A DNA stretch of 64,000 bases from Nodosilinea sp. PGN35 (lineage in GTDB: Bacteria; Cyanobacteriota; Cyanobacteriia; Phormidesmidales; Phormidesmidaceae). Positions within the stretch are counted from its first letter, which is position 1; every line of letters starts with the position of its first letter. The stretch lies in the NCBI RefSeq assembly GCF_029109325.1, contig NZ_JAQKQJ010000017.1:1-64000 (forward strand), in the 5' to 3' direction. Position numbers and translations under genes: made by a program. A model generated the notes under the pieces. That model ran no database searches and was not told the origin of the DNA. It worked only from the letters and a program-made list of their open reading frames with translations. Of this stretch, positions 29,901 through 38,463 are shown in pieces.

Positions 29901-30965
29901 CTACTGTTCTAGCATGGTGGCCAGGCGAGTTTCGCCCAGGCTCAGCAGCGCCTCCGTGTAGGGCCGACGGCTGGAAATTCGGGTGCTGATGTGAATGTGC
30001 CGCACCAGGGTGAGCACGGTGTAGAGATCGATTTCGCGAGCGGTGATCGCCATCGTTGCGCCGCTGCCAGGGGCAGAATTGTGGCTGAGGTAGGCCGTTT
30101 GCAGGGTCAATTCGCGATCGCGCAGCGCCGCCGCATCCCCCAGCTCTCGCAGGCTTTGCTCGGTGATGTGGGCAATAAAGTTGCCAATATCCACCGCTGG
30201 GGAGCCCTGGCAGCAGAGGTCGAGATCCACCAGCCAGAGGCGATCGGCATCGACGAGGATTTGGTCGGGGTAGAAGTCGCGGTGAATGAGGGAGAGGGGA
30301 GTGAATTTTGGATTTTGGATTTTGGATTTTGGCGGGGTAGGGGCAGACCCACGTGTCTGCCCTGGATCGGGGTGATGGGAAAATTGGCTGGCGAGGCGAT
30401 CGCACCCCTCCAGTACCCGATCGATCCGCGCGGCCCAGTGGGGGTGGTGTTCAATCACCAGGGGCAGGCGGTCGTGGAGGATTTTTAGCTCGTCGGCCAG
30501 GGTGTGGGTTTTGGGGGTGGGCAGGGGGGTGCGGTGCAGCTTGTGGGCCAGGGCGGCGACAGGGGGCATCAGGGCCAGACCCTCGGGATGGGCTAGCCGC
30601 TGGGTCAGGGGAACTCCCGGTACCCGTCGCTGCAAAATCATGTGCCAGTCGGGCACCCGCCCCAGGGGTTCTGGGGTTGAAAAGCCATCGGGGCTGTGGG
30701 CAGACCAGCCGTTGTGCCAGAGGGCCTGCTGGATCTGGTAGCTGGTGCGATCGGTGCCCTTGGCGCGAATCTTGCCCAGCAGGGCGAGGGGGCCGGTGGT
30801 GGTCTCGGCGTCATACTGCACCAGGGCGCGGCGACCGACTTTGTGGCGCACCAGGGTCGCTGCTGTGACCTGCTTAAGGCTAGGAATCGCGCTCTGGAGT
30901 TGAACGGTAGCTGTAGTCGGGTTCAGGGCGTTTTCTAACCACGGGATTTGGGGGTCGAGGGACAT
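29901..30965 (-). CDS. APH-family phosphotransferase with repeat-derived insert
   Basis: A 354-residue kinase-like protein. The catalytic Brenner motif is LIHRDFYPDQILVD (Asp230), with the metal-binding LWLVDLDLCCQGSPAVDIGNF (DLD near 247) after it. Residues about 200-224 (HHPDPGQTRGSAPTPPKSK then IQNPKF) interrupt the fold just before the Brenner motif and are encoded by two dispersed DNA repeats, still in frame. It is the last gene of a minus-strand group with an ABC exporter and glycosyltransferases, so its substrate may be a sugar or lipid intermediate rather than an antibiotic. Confidence 0.8.
   Translation of the reverse strand: MSLDPQIPWLENALNPTTATVQLQSAIPSLKQVTAATLVRHKVGRRALVQYDAETTTGPLALLGKIRAKGTDRTSYQIQQALWHNGWSAHSPDGFSTPEPLGRVPDWHMILQRRVPGVPLTQRLAHPEGLALMPPVAALAHKLHRTPLPTPKTHTLADELKILHDRLPLVIEHHPHWAARIDRVLEGCDRLASQFSHHPDPGQTRGSAPTPPKSKIQNPKFTPLSLIHRDFYPDQILVDADRLWLVDLDLCCQGSPAVDIGNFIAHITEQSLRELGDAAALRDRELTLQTAYLSHNSAPGSGATMAITAREIDLYTVLTLVRHIHISTRISSRRPYTEALLSLGETRLATMLEQ
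30301..30362. repeat. Dispersed repeats inserted in frame in the phosphotransferase gene
   Basis: Four ATTTTGG steps (30304-30332) are followed by the hairpin GGGCAGAC/GTCTGCCC (30341-30348 with 30355-30362). The first motif also occurs at 5421-5450. Both are of the kind widely scattered in cyanobacterial genomes. Here they encode residues about 203-224 of the protein. Confidence 0.7.
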
Positions 30966-30990
30966 GGTGGAGGGCGGGGAGAGGGGGTGT

Positions 30991-31025
30991 GAGAACGTTC
31001 GCAGTTCTCACGGGCGAACGTTCTT
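30991..31025. terminator. Overlapping inverted repeats between ABC exporter and phosphotransferase genes
   Basis: GTGAGAAC/GTTCTCAC and GAACGTTCG/CGAACGTTC inverted repeats overlap in the 63-base gap. They could form alternative hairpins after the exporter gene, thus a possible partial terminator within the cluster. Confidence 0.4.
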
Positions 31026-31028
31026 AAT

Positions 31029-32867
31029 TTAGGGTTGGGGTAAAGGGAGAGGGGCTTCGCGCAGGGCCGACTGCATGGCAAACAGGGTGGCGTAGGGGCC
31101 ATTGCGGGCCAGGAGTTCGCTGTGGCTGCCCTGTTCGACTACCTGGCCCTGCTCCAGATAAATCACCTGATCGGCCTGGGTGGCGAGGGCGAGATCGTGG
31201 GTAATGAGAAAGGTGGTACGTCCCTGGGCCAGCCGCTGGAGGGCGGCGACGACGGCCTGCTCGTTGGCGCTGTCCAGACCGGTGGTGGGTTCATCCAAAA
31301 TCAGGACGGGCGCAGGGCGCAGGGCGGCGCGGGCGATCGCAATCCGTTGCCGCTGCCCCCCCGACAGGGTGGCTCCCCGCTCGCCTACGGGGGTGTCGTA
31401 GCCCTGGGGCAGGGCGGTGATAAAGTCGTGGGCATTGGCCAGGCGGGCGGCGGCTTCGATTTCGCTTTGGCTGGCCCTGGCTACGCCGTAGGCGATGTTT
31501 TCGCGCAGGGTGGCGGCAAACAGCAGGCTCTCTTGCAGCACCACGCTGATCTGGGGTCGCAGGCTGTCGAGGGTGAAATCGCGCAGGTCGTGGCCGTCGA
31601 GTAGCACGCGCCCGGCGGTGGGGTCGTAGAGGCGCAGCAGCAGACTCATCAGGGTAGACTTGCCGCTGCCGGAGGGGCCGACCACAGCGACCTGCTGCCC
31701 CGGCTGCACAGCAAGGTTGATGCCTTTGAGCACGGGCTGGCCCGGTTCGTAGGCAAACCAGAGATCTTCCAGGCGCAGGGCACCTCTAAAGATGGGGGCA
31801 GGGCGAGCGTGGGGGCGATCGCGCACCTCCGGCTCGGTTTCCATCACGTTCAAAATCCGCTCCCCCGAGGCGGCGGCTTTGGCCAGTCGCCCAGTGTACT
31901 TGGCAAAGTTCTGCACCGGCTTAAAGGCGTTCTTGAGGTAGCTCAAAAACACCAGCACATCCCCCGGCGACAGAGCGTCGCGAATTACCAGCTGCGCCCC
32001 CGCCCACAGCACCAGGGCGGTACCCAGGGCAATCACCACATCCACTGTGCGCTCCAGGTGGGCGGCCAGGCGCTTGGTCTCGACCACGTCATCCAGGCTG
32101 CGCTGGTTTTGCTCGGCAAAGACATCGGCAAAGGCATTCTCCAGCGACAGCGCCTGCACCAGCTTAATCGCCGCCAGCGACTCCGCCGCCGTGGCCGCCA
32201 CCGCCCCCTCCCGCTGGCGCTGCTGCAGCGAGGCCCGGCGAATGCGTTTACTGAACCGGGTCGCCGCCAGCCAAAACAGCGGAAAGGTCACCGTCGAGAG
32301 CAGGGCCAGCCGCCAGTCGAGCCAGATCATCACCACCACCATGCCCCCCAGGGTCAGCAGGCTCGACACCAGGGGCAGCGCAGCGGTGATCAGCACCTCC
32401 TGCATGCGGCTGGCGTCGCCGCTGACCCGCACAATCAGGTCGCCGCTGCGGGCCTGGCTGTGGTAGCCCAGGGAGAGCCGCTGGAGGTGGCGGTAGAGCC
32501 GGTTTCGCACCTGGGCCATGACTTGGCTGCTGGCGATCGCCAAACTCACCGTATTCCAATAGGTCGCCACCGCCCGCAGCCCGGTCAGCGCCACGATCGC
32601 CACCACCGCCGCCACCAGTAGCAACGCCGGATCCCAGGTCTCCAGGGGAGCCAACCGGGCAGGATTGTCCCCCCGCGCAGGTACCAGCACGTAGTCAAAA
32701 ATCACCTTCATCGGCCAGGGCTCAAGCACCCGCAGCCCCACATCGGCCAACAGAGCCAGCCCAGAGACCGTCAGCAGCGGCCACTGGGGCCGAATCAGCG
32801 GCCAAAAATAGCGGCCAAACTGCCAGAGGCCGGGCACAGCTTGGGTGAGAGAGGAAGTGCGATCCAT
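31029..32867 (-). CDS. ABC exporter (fused membrane and ATPase domains)
   Basis: A 612-residue MsbA-like half-transporter. Six transmembrane helices span about residues 20-320. The ATPase domain has Walker A GPSGSGKST (about 395), signature LSGGQRQRIAIARA, Walker B PVLILDEPTTGLD and the switch His in FLITHDLAL. It should act as a homodimer exporting a lipid-linked or hydrophobic substrate. Placed between glycosyltransferases and a phosphotransferase, it may move a glycolipid or glycan; the substrate is inferred only from context. Confidence 0.9.
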   Translation of the reverse strand: MDRTSSLTQAVPGLWQFGRYFWPLIRPQWPLLTVSGLALLADVGLRVLEPWPMKVIFDYVLVPARGDNPARLAPLETWDPALLLVAAVVAIVALTGLRAVATYWNTVSLAIASSQVMAQVRNRLYRHLQRLSLGYHSQARSGDLIVRVSGDASRMQEVLITAALPLVSSLLTLGGMVVVMIWLDWRLALLSTVTFPLFWLAATRFSKRIRRASLQQRQREGAVAATAAESLAAIKLVQALSLENAFADVFAEQNQRSLDDVVETKRLAAHLERTVDVVIALGTALVLWAGAQLVIRDALSPGDVLVFLSYLKNAFKPVQNFAKYTGRLAKAAASGERILNVMETEPEVRDRPHARPAPIFRGALRLEDLWFAYEPGQPVLKGINLAVQPGQQVAVVGPSGSGKSTLMSLLLRLYDPTAGRVLLDGHDLRDFTLDSLRPQISVVLQESLLFAATLRENIAYGVARASQSEIEAAARLANAHDFITALPQGYDTPVGERGATLSGGQRQRIAIARAALRPAPVLILDEPTTGLDSANEQAVVAALQRLAQGRTTFLITHDLALATQADQVIYLEQGQVVEQGSHSELLARNGPYATLFAMQSALREAPLPLPQP

Positions 32868-33205
32868 AGAATTGACAACAGATTAATTCAGAGGGATGTC
32901 TTAAAGAAGATTTGATTCAGCGCAGAGCAGTTCCTCGAAGGGATGCCTTAAAAGCGCGGATCTAATGGTGGGCAGTGCCCACCCTACGGCTACGGCAGAG
33001 GATTGAAACCCTGGAGTTGAATGTTGCCCATAAGCCCATTTGCAGAACAGGGGTTTAAACCGATGATCAGCCAGTCCTTTCCGTGGGGTGAAGGGCGGCG
33101 GAACGCCCTTCTCGATGGGGGTCTGGGGCCAGCGAAATGGCCCCGGCGATAACTCTGGCTTTCCAGCAGCAAGCTCCAGAACCAACCTTGGGAGAACACA
33201 TCGAT
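32868..33205. other. Gene-free gap with short repeats and hairpins
   Basis: This gap contains the dispersed palindrome GGTGGGCAGTGCCCACC (32967-32983), hairpin GAAGGGCG/CGCCCTTC (33090-33097 with 33104-33111) and hairpin GGGGCCA/TGGCCCC (33125-33131 with 33138-33144). I see no gene. The hairpins may terminate the upstream glycosyltransferase transcript, which would make the ABC gene a separate unit. Confidence 0.5.
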
Positions 33206-34405
33206 TCAGGGGCGGTGCATCGCTGCGCGGATGCACCCTACGGGTTGGGGGTGGGCGACGGGTTGGGGTTGAGCGATCGCCAAAATTTTCTCAGCCACCG
33301 CATCCCAGGTGTGGTGTGCCAGAATGTGCTGCCGGGCCGCCCGACCCAGGGAGCGCCGCCGACCGGGCGAACTCCGCAGATCTTCTAGGGCCAGAGCCAG
33401 AGCCCTGTCATCCCCAGGGGGATGGAGCAGCCCGGTGACATTGTTGACGACTAAATGCCGCAGCTGACCAATGTCGCTCACCACCACCGGCAGCCCCGCC
33501 GCCATATATTCCACCACCTTGAGGGGGGAGAAATAAAAGTCGGCGCTGGCCGGGTAGGGAGCCACCGCCACATCCATCTGCCCCAGCAGGGCGGGAATCT
33601 GCTCAGGGGGCACCGCACCCGTCAGGCGGGCGCTTGACGCCAGCTGACGCTCAGCTAGCTCTGCCTCCAGCGCCTCTCGCTCTGGCCCATCGCCAACCAC
33701 CAGCAGCCGCGCCTGGGGCACCCGTTGATGGAGCAAGTCAAAGGCGTTGGTCAGGTGCGTCAGACCGTGCCAGGGCTTGAGAGAACCGACAAACCCGACC
33801 GTGAACGAGTTAGAGGATTTGACCAGGGACGGGCGATCGCAAAACCGCCTGTGGTTGACCCCGTTGGGAATCACCGTCACCCGATCGCCCTCGACCCACC
33901 GGGTGAGGTACTGCTTCACCTCCTCAGATACAGCCACGATCGCCTGCGCCGCCCCAAAAACCCGCTGGGCCACCTGTGCCGCCAGATCGCCATGCACCAG
34001 CCCTCGATGCTGAACCTGCTCCTCAATCAAAGGCGCATTTACCTCCAGCAGACCGGGAATGCCCTCGGCCTGGGCAAACTCCATGGCGCTATAGCTCCAC
34101 AGGGAGTAGCGCTCGTAAATCAAATCAAAGGGAGCTGCCAGCGCTAGTTCAGTCCGCAGGTCGGCATTGGTGGATAGGGCAGCCCGTTCGCGCTGAGCCA
34201 GGTCGCCCTTGGGCACCGCAGGCAGCGGATGCCGGGGGACATTGGCTAAATCCGCTGGCGGGTCGCCGCCCCAGCGCACGGCAAACAGCTCCACCGTGGC
34301 CCCCTGCCGTTGCAGGGCGCGAATCACCTCCTGCACATGAATAGAGCAGCCCTTGTGGCCAAAGACGGGAATGCCGGGGTCGGCACAGACGTAGGCAATA
34401 CGCAT
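33206..34405 (-). CDS. GT4-family glycosyltransferase with repeat-derived tail
   Basis: A 399-residue GT-B glycosyltransferase. The acceptor domain starts MRIAYVCADPGIPVFGHKGCSIH. The donor domain contains VIPNGVNHRRF, VGFVGSLKPWHGL, LLVVGDGPE and the family signature FSPLKVVEYMAAGLPVVVSDIGQL (E-x7-E region). The last residues (PVAHPQPVGCIRAAMHRP) are encoded by a dispersed GGTGCATCGCTGCGCGGATG repeat (about 33211-33249) and are probably an accidental extension. AGGAGG lies eight bases before the ATG. Only three bases separate it from the upstream glycosyltransferase gene. Confidence 0.88.
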   Translation of the reverse strand: MRIAYVCADPGIPVFGHKGCSIHVQEVIRALQRQGATVELFAVRWGGDPPADLANVPRHPLPAVPKGDLAQRERAALSTNADLRTELALAAPFDLIYERYSLWSYSAMEFAQAEGIPGLLEVNAPLIEEQVQHRGLVHGDLAAQVAQRVFGAAQAIVAVSEEVKQYLTRWVEGDRVTVIPNGVNHRRFCDRPSLVKSSNSFTVGFVGSLKPWHGLTHLTNAFDLLHQRVPQARLLVVGDGPEREALEAELAERQLASSARLTGAVPPEQIPALLGQMDVAVAPYPASADFYFSPLKVVEYMAAGLPVVVSDIGQLRHLVVNNVTGLLHPPGDDRALALALEDLRSSPGRRRSLGRAARQHILAHHTWDAVAEKILAIAQPQPVAHPQPVGCIRAAMHRP

Positions 34406-34408
34406 GGT

Positions 34409-35671
34409 TCATACCTCCTGAATCTGGGGCTCCTGACACCGGAGCAGGGCGGGGGGCTCAAAGTGCGATCGCAGCTCGGCGGCATTGCGGGCGATATCAA
34501 AGTCGGCCTCGATCAGCGATCGCGCCTGCGTCGCCAATCGCTGCGGTAGCTCGGGTTCCTCTAGCAGCCGCTGAAGGGCTGCGGCCAGCCCCTCGCCATC
34601 GCCCTGGCCCACCAGCAGCCCCGTCTCGTCGTCGCGAATCACTTCAGGAATGCCCGTGACATCGGTGGCGACGCAGGGGGTGCCCAGGGCCATGGCCTCC
34701 AGCAGGCAGGTGGGTAGGCCGTCGCGGTTGCCGTCGGCCCCAACGATGTAGGGAGCGGCAAACACCGCCGCCTGCTGCATCAGCTCAAACACCTCTCGCT
34801 GGGGCCGAGGCCCGAGGATTTCTACCCAGTCGTCCAGGTGTAGGGTGCGGATCTGCGATCGCAGTGCTCCCTCCAGCGGCCCGGTGCCGACAATCTGGCA
34901 GGTAAACTCCACCCCCCGCTGGCGCAGGCGGGCGCAGGCGTCGATCAGGTGGGTAATGCCCTTCTTCTCCACCAGGCGGCAGACCGAGAGGATGGTAGGC
35001 GATCGCCCCACCAGAGGCCTAAACTGCAGCTCTGAGAGATCCATGCCGTTGTAAATCCGCCGCACCCGACCTGCATCGGCCCCAAACTGCCGCTGTAAGT
35101 AGGCCAGGTTGTAGTCACTCACCGTCACCACCGTGGCCGCATCCCGCAGCTTGCGGCGCAGATCCTCCGGATCCACCGACTCGTGAAAGATATCCTTAGC
35201 GTGGGCGGTAAAGCTGTAGGGCACCCCGGCAAAGTGGGCCGCCAGCCGCGCCACGCTAGTTGCCACGCTGCCAAAGTGGGCGTGCAGATGGGTAAGGCCC
35301 CGCAGACGGATCTCCTGGGCCAGCCACGCCGCCTGGTACACCACGCTAGAGCGCTCCTCGCTGGCCAGGGCCAGCTTTTCCCACACCTCCGGGAACACCT
35401 TTGCCGCCTCTTTTAGCTCTGACCAGAAATAGGTGGCCGAGTTGGGCGTCAGCGTGGTGATCGACGGATTGCTGCGCCCCTGAGCGGGCTTGCGCAGGTA
35501 GGTGACCGGGGCCCGCACCCGCGAAATTTTGTCCTGAAAGTGAGTATCTGCCGGGGGGCGCAGGGCAAAGATGTGCACCTCGGTACCCGCCGCCTCGTGG
35601 GCGAGGATTTCGTTGACGATAAAGGTCTCGGAATAGCGGGGGTAGCGTTTGACGACGTAGGCGATGGGCAT
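34409..35671 (-). CDS. GT4-family glycosyltransferase
   Basis: A 420-residue GT-B enzyme of the colanic-acid/EPS type. The N-terminus is MPIAYVVKRYPRYSETFIVNEI, and HLHAHFGSVATSVARL and FTAHAKDIF mark the acceptor domain. The donor domain has RRIYNGMDL, ILSVCRLVEKKGITHLID, QIVGTGPLEGAL and NRDGLPTCLLEAMALGTPCVATDVTGIPE. It probably adds a hexose to an exported polysaccharide or glycolipid. It is tightly linked to the next transferase gene, which starts right after its stop. Confidence 0.9.
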   Translation of the reverse strand: MPIAYVVKRYPRYSETFIVNEILAHEAAGTEVHIFALRPPADTHFQDKISRVRAPVTYLRKPAQGRSNPSITTLTPNSATYFWSELKEAAKVFPEVWEKLALASEERSSVVYQAAWLAQEIRLRGLTHLHAHFGSVATSVARLAAHFAGVPYSFTAHAKDIFHESVDPEDLRRKLRDAATVVTVSDYNLAYLQRQFGADAGRVRRIYNGMDLSELQFRPLVGRSPTILSVCRLVEKKGITHLIDACARLRQRGVEFTCQIVGTGPLEGALRSQIRTLHLDDWVEILGPRPQREVFELMQQAAVFAAPYIVGADGNRDGLPTCLLEAMALGTPCVATDVTGIPEVIRDDETGLLVGQGDGEGLAAALQRLLEEPELPQRLATQARSLIEADFDIARNAAELRSHFEPPALLRCQEPQIQEV

Positions 35672-35713
35672 GGGGGGTTGGTTTGTAAAATGGGCGATCG
35701 CTGGGAAGGGGCA

Positions 35714-35786
35714 AGTTTTGAATTTTGAGTGTTCAGTTTTGAGTTCTCGAAGTAGCGCTTTAATTCAAAACTCAAAATTCAAAACT
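35714..35786. repeat. A/T-rich inverted repeat (AAAACTCAAAATTC family)
   Basis: AGTTTTGAATTTTGAGT (35714-35730) and its exact reverse complement (35770-35786) form a 17-bp stem between two same-strand glycosyltransferase genes. It is nearly identical to the arms at 10367-10432. Confidence 0.7.
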
Positions 35787-35807
35787 CAAAACTAACTCTC
35801 CTCTGGC

Positions 35808-37088
35808 TCAAGACGCCTGCGAATCGGGCAACCTGGCTACAGCCAGGAGATTTTGCAGCTCATCCACCAGGCGGCTGAGGCCGTCGAGGTTCACAGGCGA
35901 AGGGCTGGCAGAAGGCAAAGGCTGCTGTAGCCACTGGGTAATGCGATCGGGGCTGAGGTTCGTGGGGTGGAGCAGGTCAACCAGGCCCAAACGGCGGAGG
36001 CGATCGCCGCGAATCCACTGTTCTTGACGGGGCTTAATGCGGGGCACCAGCAGGGCAGGCTTTTGGTAGGCAAGAATTTCGCAGGTGGTGTTGTAGCCGC
36101 CCATGGCCACGACGCGGCTGGCCTGACGCAACAGCAGGGTGGGTTCAGCCAGATATTCCACCAGACGCAGGCGGGGGTTGGCCTGGGCGAAGGCAGACAG
36201 ACGAGCGTTGGCCGCAGCGGGCATGAAGGGGCCAGTGAGCAACACCCCCATCATGCCGGGGGGAAATGTCGCTTGGGCAAAGGCTTCGGCCAGATGGGCC
36301 CCGTCTTGGCCGCCGCCCACCTGACAGAAGACCAGCTTGCAGTGATTGGGTAGCCCCAGCTGCTGCACCTGGGTTGCGGCGGCGGCGGTCGCGTACTGGA
36401 GACGAGTGCGGGGGTCGAGGTAGCCTAGAGGATGCAGCTTGGCCACCACATCCGCCGGAAAGCGGTATTCCTGGCGCAGATCGTAGACCGCCGGATCACC
36501 GTAGACCCAAACCGCGTCGTAGTAGCGACGAATCGCGTCAATATTCTCAGCCCGATGCCAGTCGCGGCGCACGGTAGCGGGGGTGTCGAGCACGTCCCGT
36601 AGGCCCAGCACGCAGCGGGTGCTGAGCCGACGGCGAATGTAGTCTAAAGTGGCATCGAGCTCGCGCACCGCGCCTCGGGGCACGTTATCGACAATCAGCA
36701 CGTCGGGCTGAAAATTTTTGGCAGCGGAGAGAATGATCTGCGATCGCAGCTGCACAATCTCCTGCAACCCTACCCCCAGCCGCCGCGCCGCGTACTGGCC
36801 GTCGCTGTTTTTAGCGAGGGCCGGCAGAGTCAGCGTGTCCATCCCCGCCACCGTGGGGATGGGGTTGGCGTCGCCCATGCCGCTCACCAGCAGAATGTCG
36901 GCCTCTAGACCGGCACTGCCAATGGCCTGGGCGATCAGCAGATTGCGGCGCTTGTGCCCCAGCCCCATGGTGTCGTGGGAATAGAGCATAATGCGGGGCT
37001 TAGAACCGGAGGCTAGCGGGGCGATCGCCTGACCCTGCCGCTGCCTGCCCCTGCGCTTAGGCCTTGCCAGCGGCTTCAGAGATAACAT
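35808..37088 (-). CDS. MurG-like glycosyltransferase (COG4671 type)
   Basis: A 426-residue predicted GT-B transferase. It begins, after a basic N-terminus, with PRIMLYSHDTMGLGHKRRNLLIAQAIG, where the G-x-G-H-x-x-R motif is characteristic. Then come DVLIVDNVPRGAVREL, FCQVGGGQDGAHLAEAF and SRVVAMGGYNTTCEILAYQKPALLVPR, the UDP-sugar binding end. It is the first gene of the minus-strand glycan cluster, so the operon promoter should lie in 37089-37250. ATG 37088 is chosen; the frame extends to a TTG at 37118. Confidence 0.82.
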   Translation of the reverse strand: MLSLKPLARPKRRGRQRQGQAIAPLASGSKPRIMLYSHDTMGLGHKRRNLLIAQAIGSAGLEADILLVSGMGDANPIPTVAGMDTLTLPALAKNSDGQYAARRLGVGLQEIVQLRSQIILSAAKNFQPDVLIVDNVPRGAVRELDATLDYIRRRLSTRCVLGLRDVLDTPATVRRDWHRAENIDAIRRYYDAVWVYGDPAVYDLRQEYRFPADVVAKLHPLGYLDPRTRLQYATAAAATQVQQLGLPNHCKLVFCQVGGGQDGAHLAEAFAQATFPPGMMGVLLTGPFMPAAANARLSAFAQANPRLRLVEYLAEPTLLLRQASRVVAMGGYNTTCEILAYQKPALLVPRIKPRQEQWIRGDRLRRLGLVDLLHPTNLSPDRITQWLQQPLPSASPSPVNLDGLSRLVDELQNLLAVARLPDSQAS

Positions 37089-37634
37089 CTGTGACTGAGT
37101 ACGACTGTGTGTGTGCAAAACGGCCTCCCGATGACTCAGAGCGATTTAATTAAGTCATTTCAGGTTAAAGATGGGTTAAATTCCCGACAGGTTCCCGAAA
37201 AACTCTAAATTTGCCCAAAAATGGAGAATTTTGGGAGAAATCATGCCTCCCCATTCTCATTTTGTCGTCCCTGTCTAAAGTCTCCGTGAAGGTTAAATGA
37301 GACCTTTCTCACAGAGCAGCACCAAATCCCTGCCGCCAGAGCCACCACCCACCGACACAGCCCCCTCCTCCTATTGAGACCATCTAGAGACCCTAAAACC
37401 CTTTCCACCCGGCAAGCTGTAAACGTCCAAACGGTTGCACGTTCACAGGAAAGCTGTATCAACCAGATTGGCTCTAGCTGTACATCCCGTAGATTGTGCA
37501 GTGGTCATTTTGAATTTAGGTTGCTAAAGTAAGTTAGCTTTGAGTTTTGTAAAGAAAGCATTAACAAGGCTTATACGTGGTGACGTTTGGTGATATGCCG
37601 AGTCGCCCTCCACCGTGAGGAGTTTCCTTTGACC
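37089..37634. other. Divergent intergenic region with a half repeat element
   Basis: No gene is visible in this 546-base gap. 37418-37482 is the right half of the ~100-bp palindromic element (AACGTCCAAACGGTTGCACG ... CTGTATCAACCAGATTGG ... CTAGCTGTAC); the left half is not recognisable. The rest is AT-richer, as expected for promoters of the divergent glycan cluster and the HAD gene, but no single promoter stands out. Confidence 0.5.
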
Positions 37635-38369
37635 ATGTCTGCCATCACCATTTTTTGCGATTTTGACGGCCCCATTGCCGATGTCTCCGATCGCTACTAC
37701 GCCACCTACCGTCAGGGGCTAGCCTGGGCCCAAACCACTGCCCAGGCGCAGGGAGATCCCCTGACCGTGCGCTACCTGTCCAAATCTCAGTTTTGGACCT
37801 TCAAGCAAAACCGCATCCCCGATCGCCAGATTGCCCACTGGTCTGGCCTCAACGGCTGCCAAATCGACGCCTTCTTGGCTCAGGTAAGCCGCATCGTCAA
37901 CCAGGCTACCCTGCTCAACTACGACCAGGTGCAGCCCCAGGCCCGCGCCGGGCTCGATATTTTGCGCCAGTGCGGCGTGCGGGTGGTGCTCGTCACCCTG
38001 CGCCCCCCCGATCAGGTGCTAGAGTTTCTCGCCCAGCACGATCTGGAATGGGCCATTAGCGACCTCTACGGCATGCCCCAGATCGAAGCGGCTTACCACA
38101 ACCAGGCCAGCCACAAGGTAGACCTGCTGCGGCGGGCGATCGCCACCCAGCAGCGCCAGGGCTACGACCTCCGCCACAGTTGGATGGTTGGCGACACTGA
38201 AGCCGACATTATGGCGGGGCAAACCCTGGGAATCGACACCGTCGCCGTCACCTGCGGCATTCGCAGCAGCAGCTATCTGCAAGGGTTTCGCCCTACACAC
38301 CTGTTGCCCGATCTGTGGACGGCCTGCCAAAAACTGCAACAGCGCGTCACCCTAGGGCAACGCCCCTAG
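37635..38369 (+). CDS. HAD-family hydrolase
   Basis: A 244-residue HAD phosphatase. Motif I is FCDFDGPIAD (nucleophile Asp near residue 9), motif II is VVLVTLRPPD, and motif III/IV is HSWMVGDTEADIMAGQTLGIDTVAV. The cap is C1-like and helical. The substrate is unknown; relatives include phosphoglycolate-type phosphatases. The ATG at 37635 is preceded by GAGGAG at 12 bases; the frame extends upstream to 37587 without a better start. It is convergent with mreD. Confidence 0.85.
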   Translation: MSAITIFCDFDGPIADVSDRYYATYRQGLAWAQTTAQAQGDPLTVRYLSKSQFWTFKQNRIPDRQIAHWSGLNGCQIDAFLAQVSRIVNQATLLNYDQVQPQARAGLDILRQCGVRVVLVTLRPPDQVLEFLAQHDLEWAISDLYGMPQIEAAYHNQASHKVDLLRRAIATQQRQGYDLRHSWMVGDTEADIMAGQTLGIDTVAVTCGIRSSSYLQGFRPTHLLPDLWTACQKLQQRVTLGQRP

Positions 38370-38402
38370 CCTTGCTCACACCCCTACAGAGAACCCTCGC
38401 GC

Positions 38403-38437
38403 CTGTGTACCTTTGGGCAGAGGCCAAAGGTACACAG
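38403..38437. terminator. 14-bp hairpin between convergent genes
   Basis: CTGTGTACCTTTGG (38403-38416) pairs perfectly with 38424-38437 around a seven-base loop. It lies between the HAD gene and mreD stops, so it is a likely bidirectional terminator. Confidence 0.65.
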
Positions 38438-38463
38438 CTATAGCTGCGGTCTACCCACGATCC

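Noticed and set aside
29800..30405. 201-codon minus ORF overlapping the phosphotransferase
   Set aside because: It lies in another frame of a well-supported gene and is Pro/Arg/Ser-rich like other GC-driven shadow frames.
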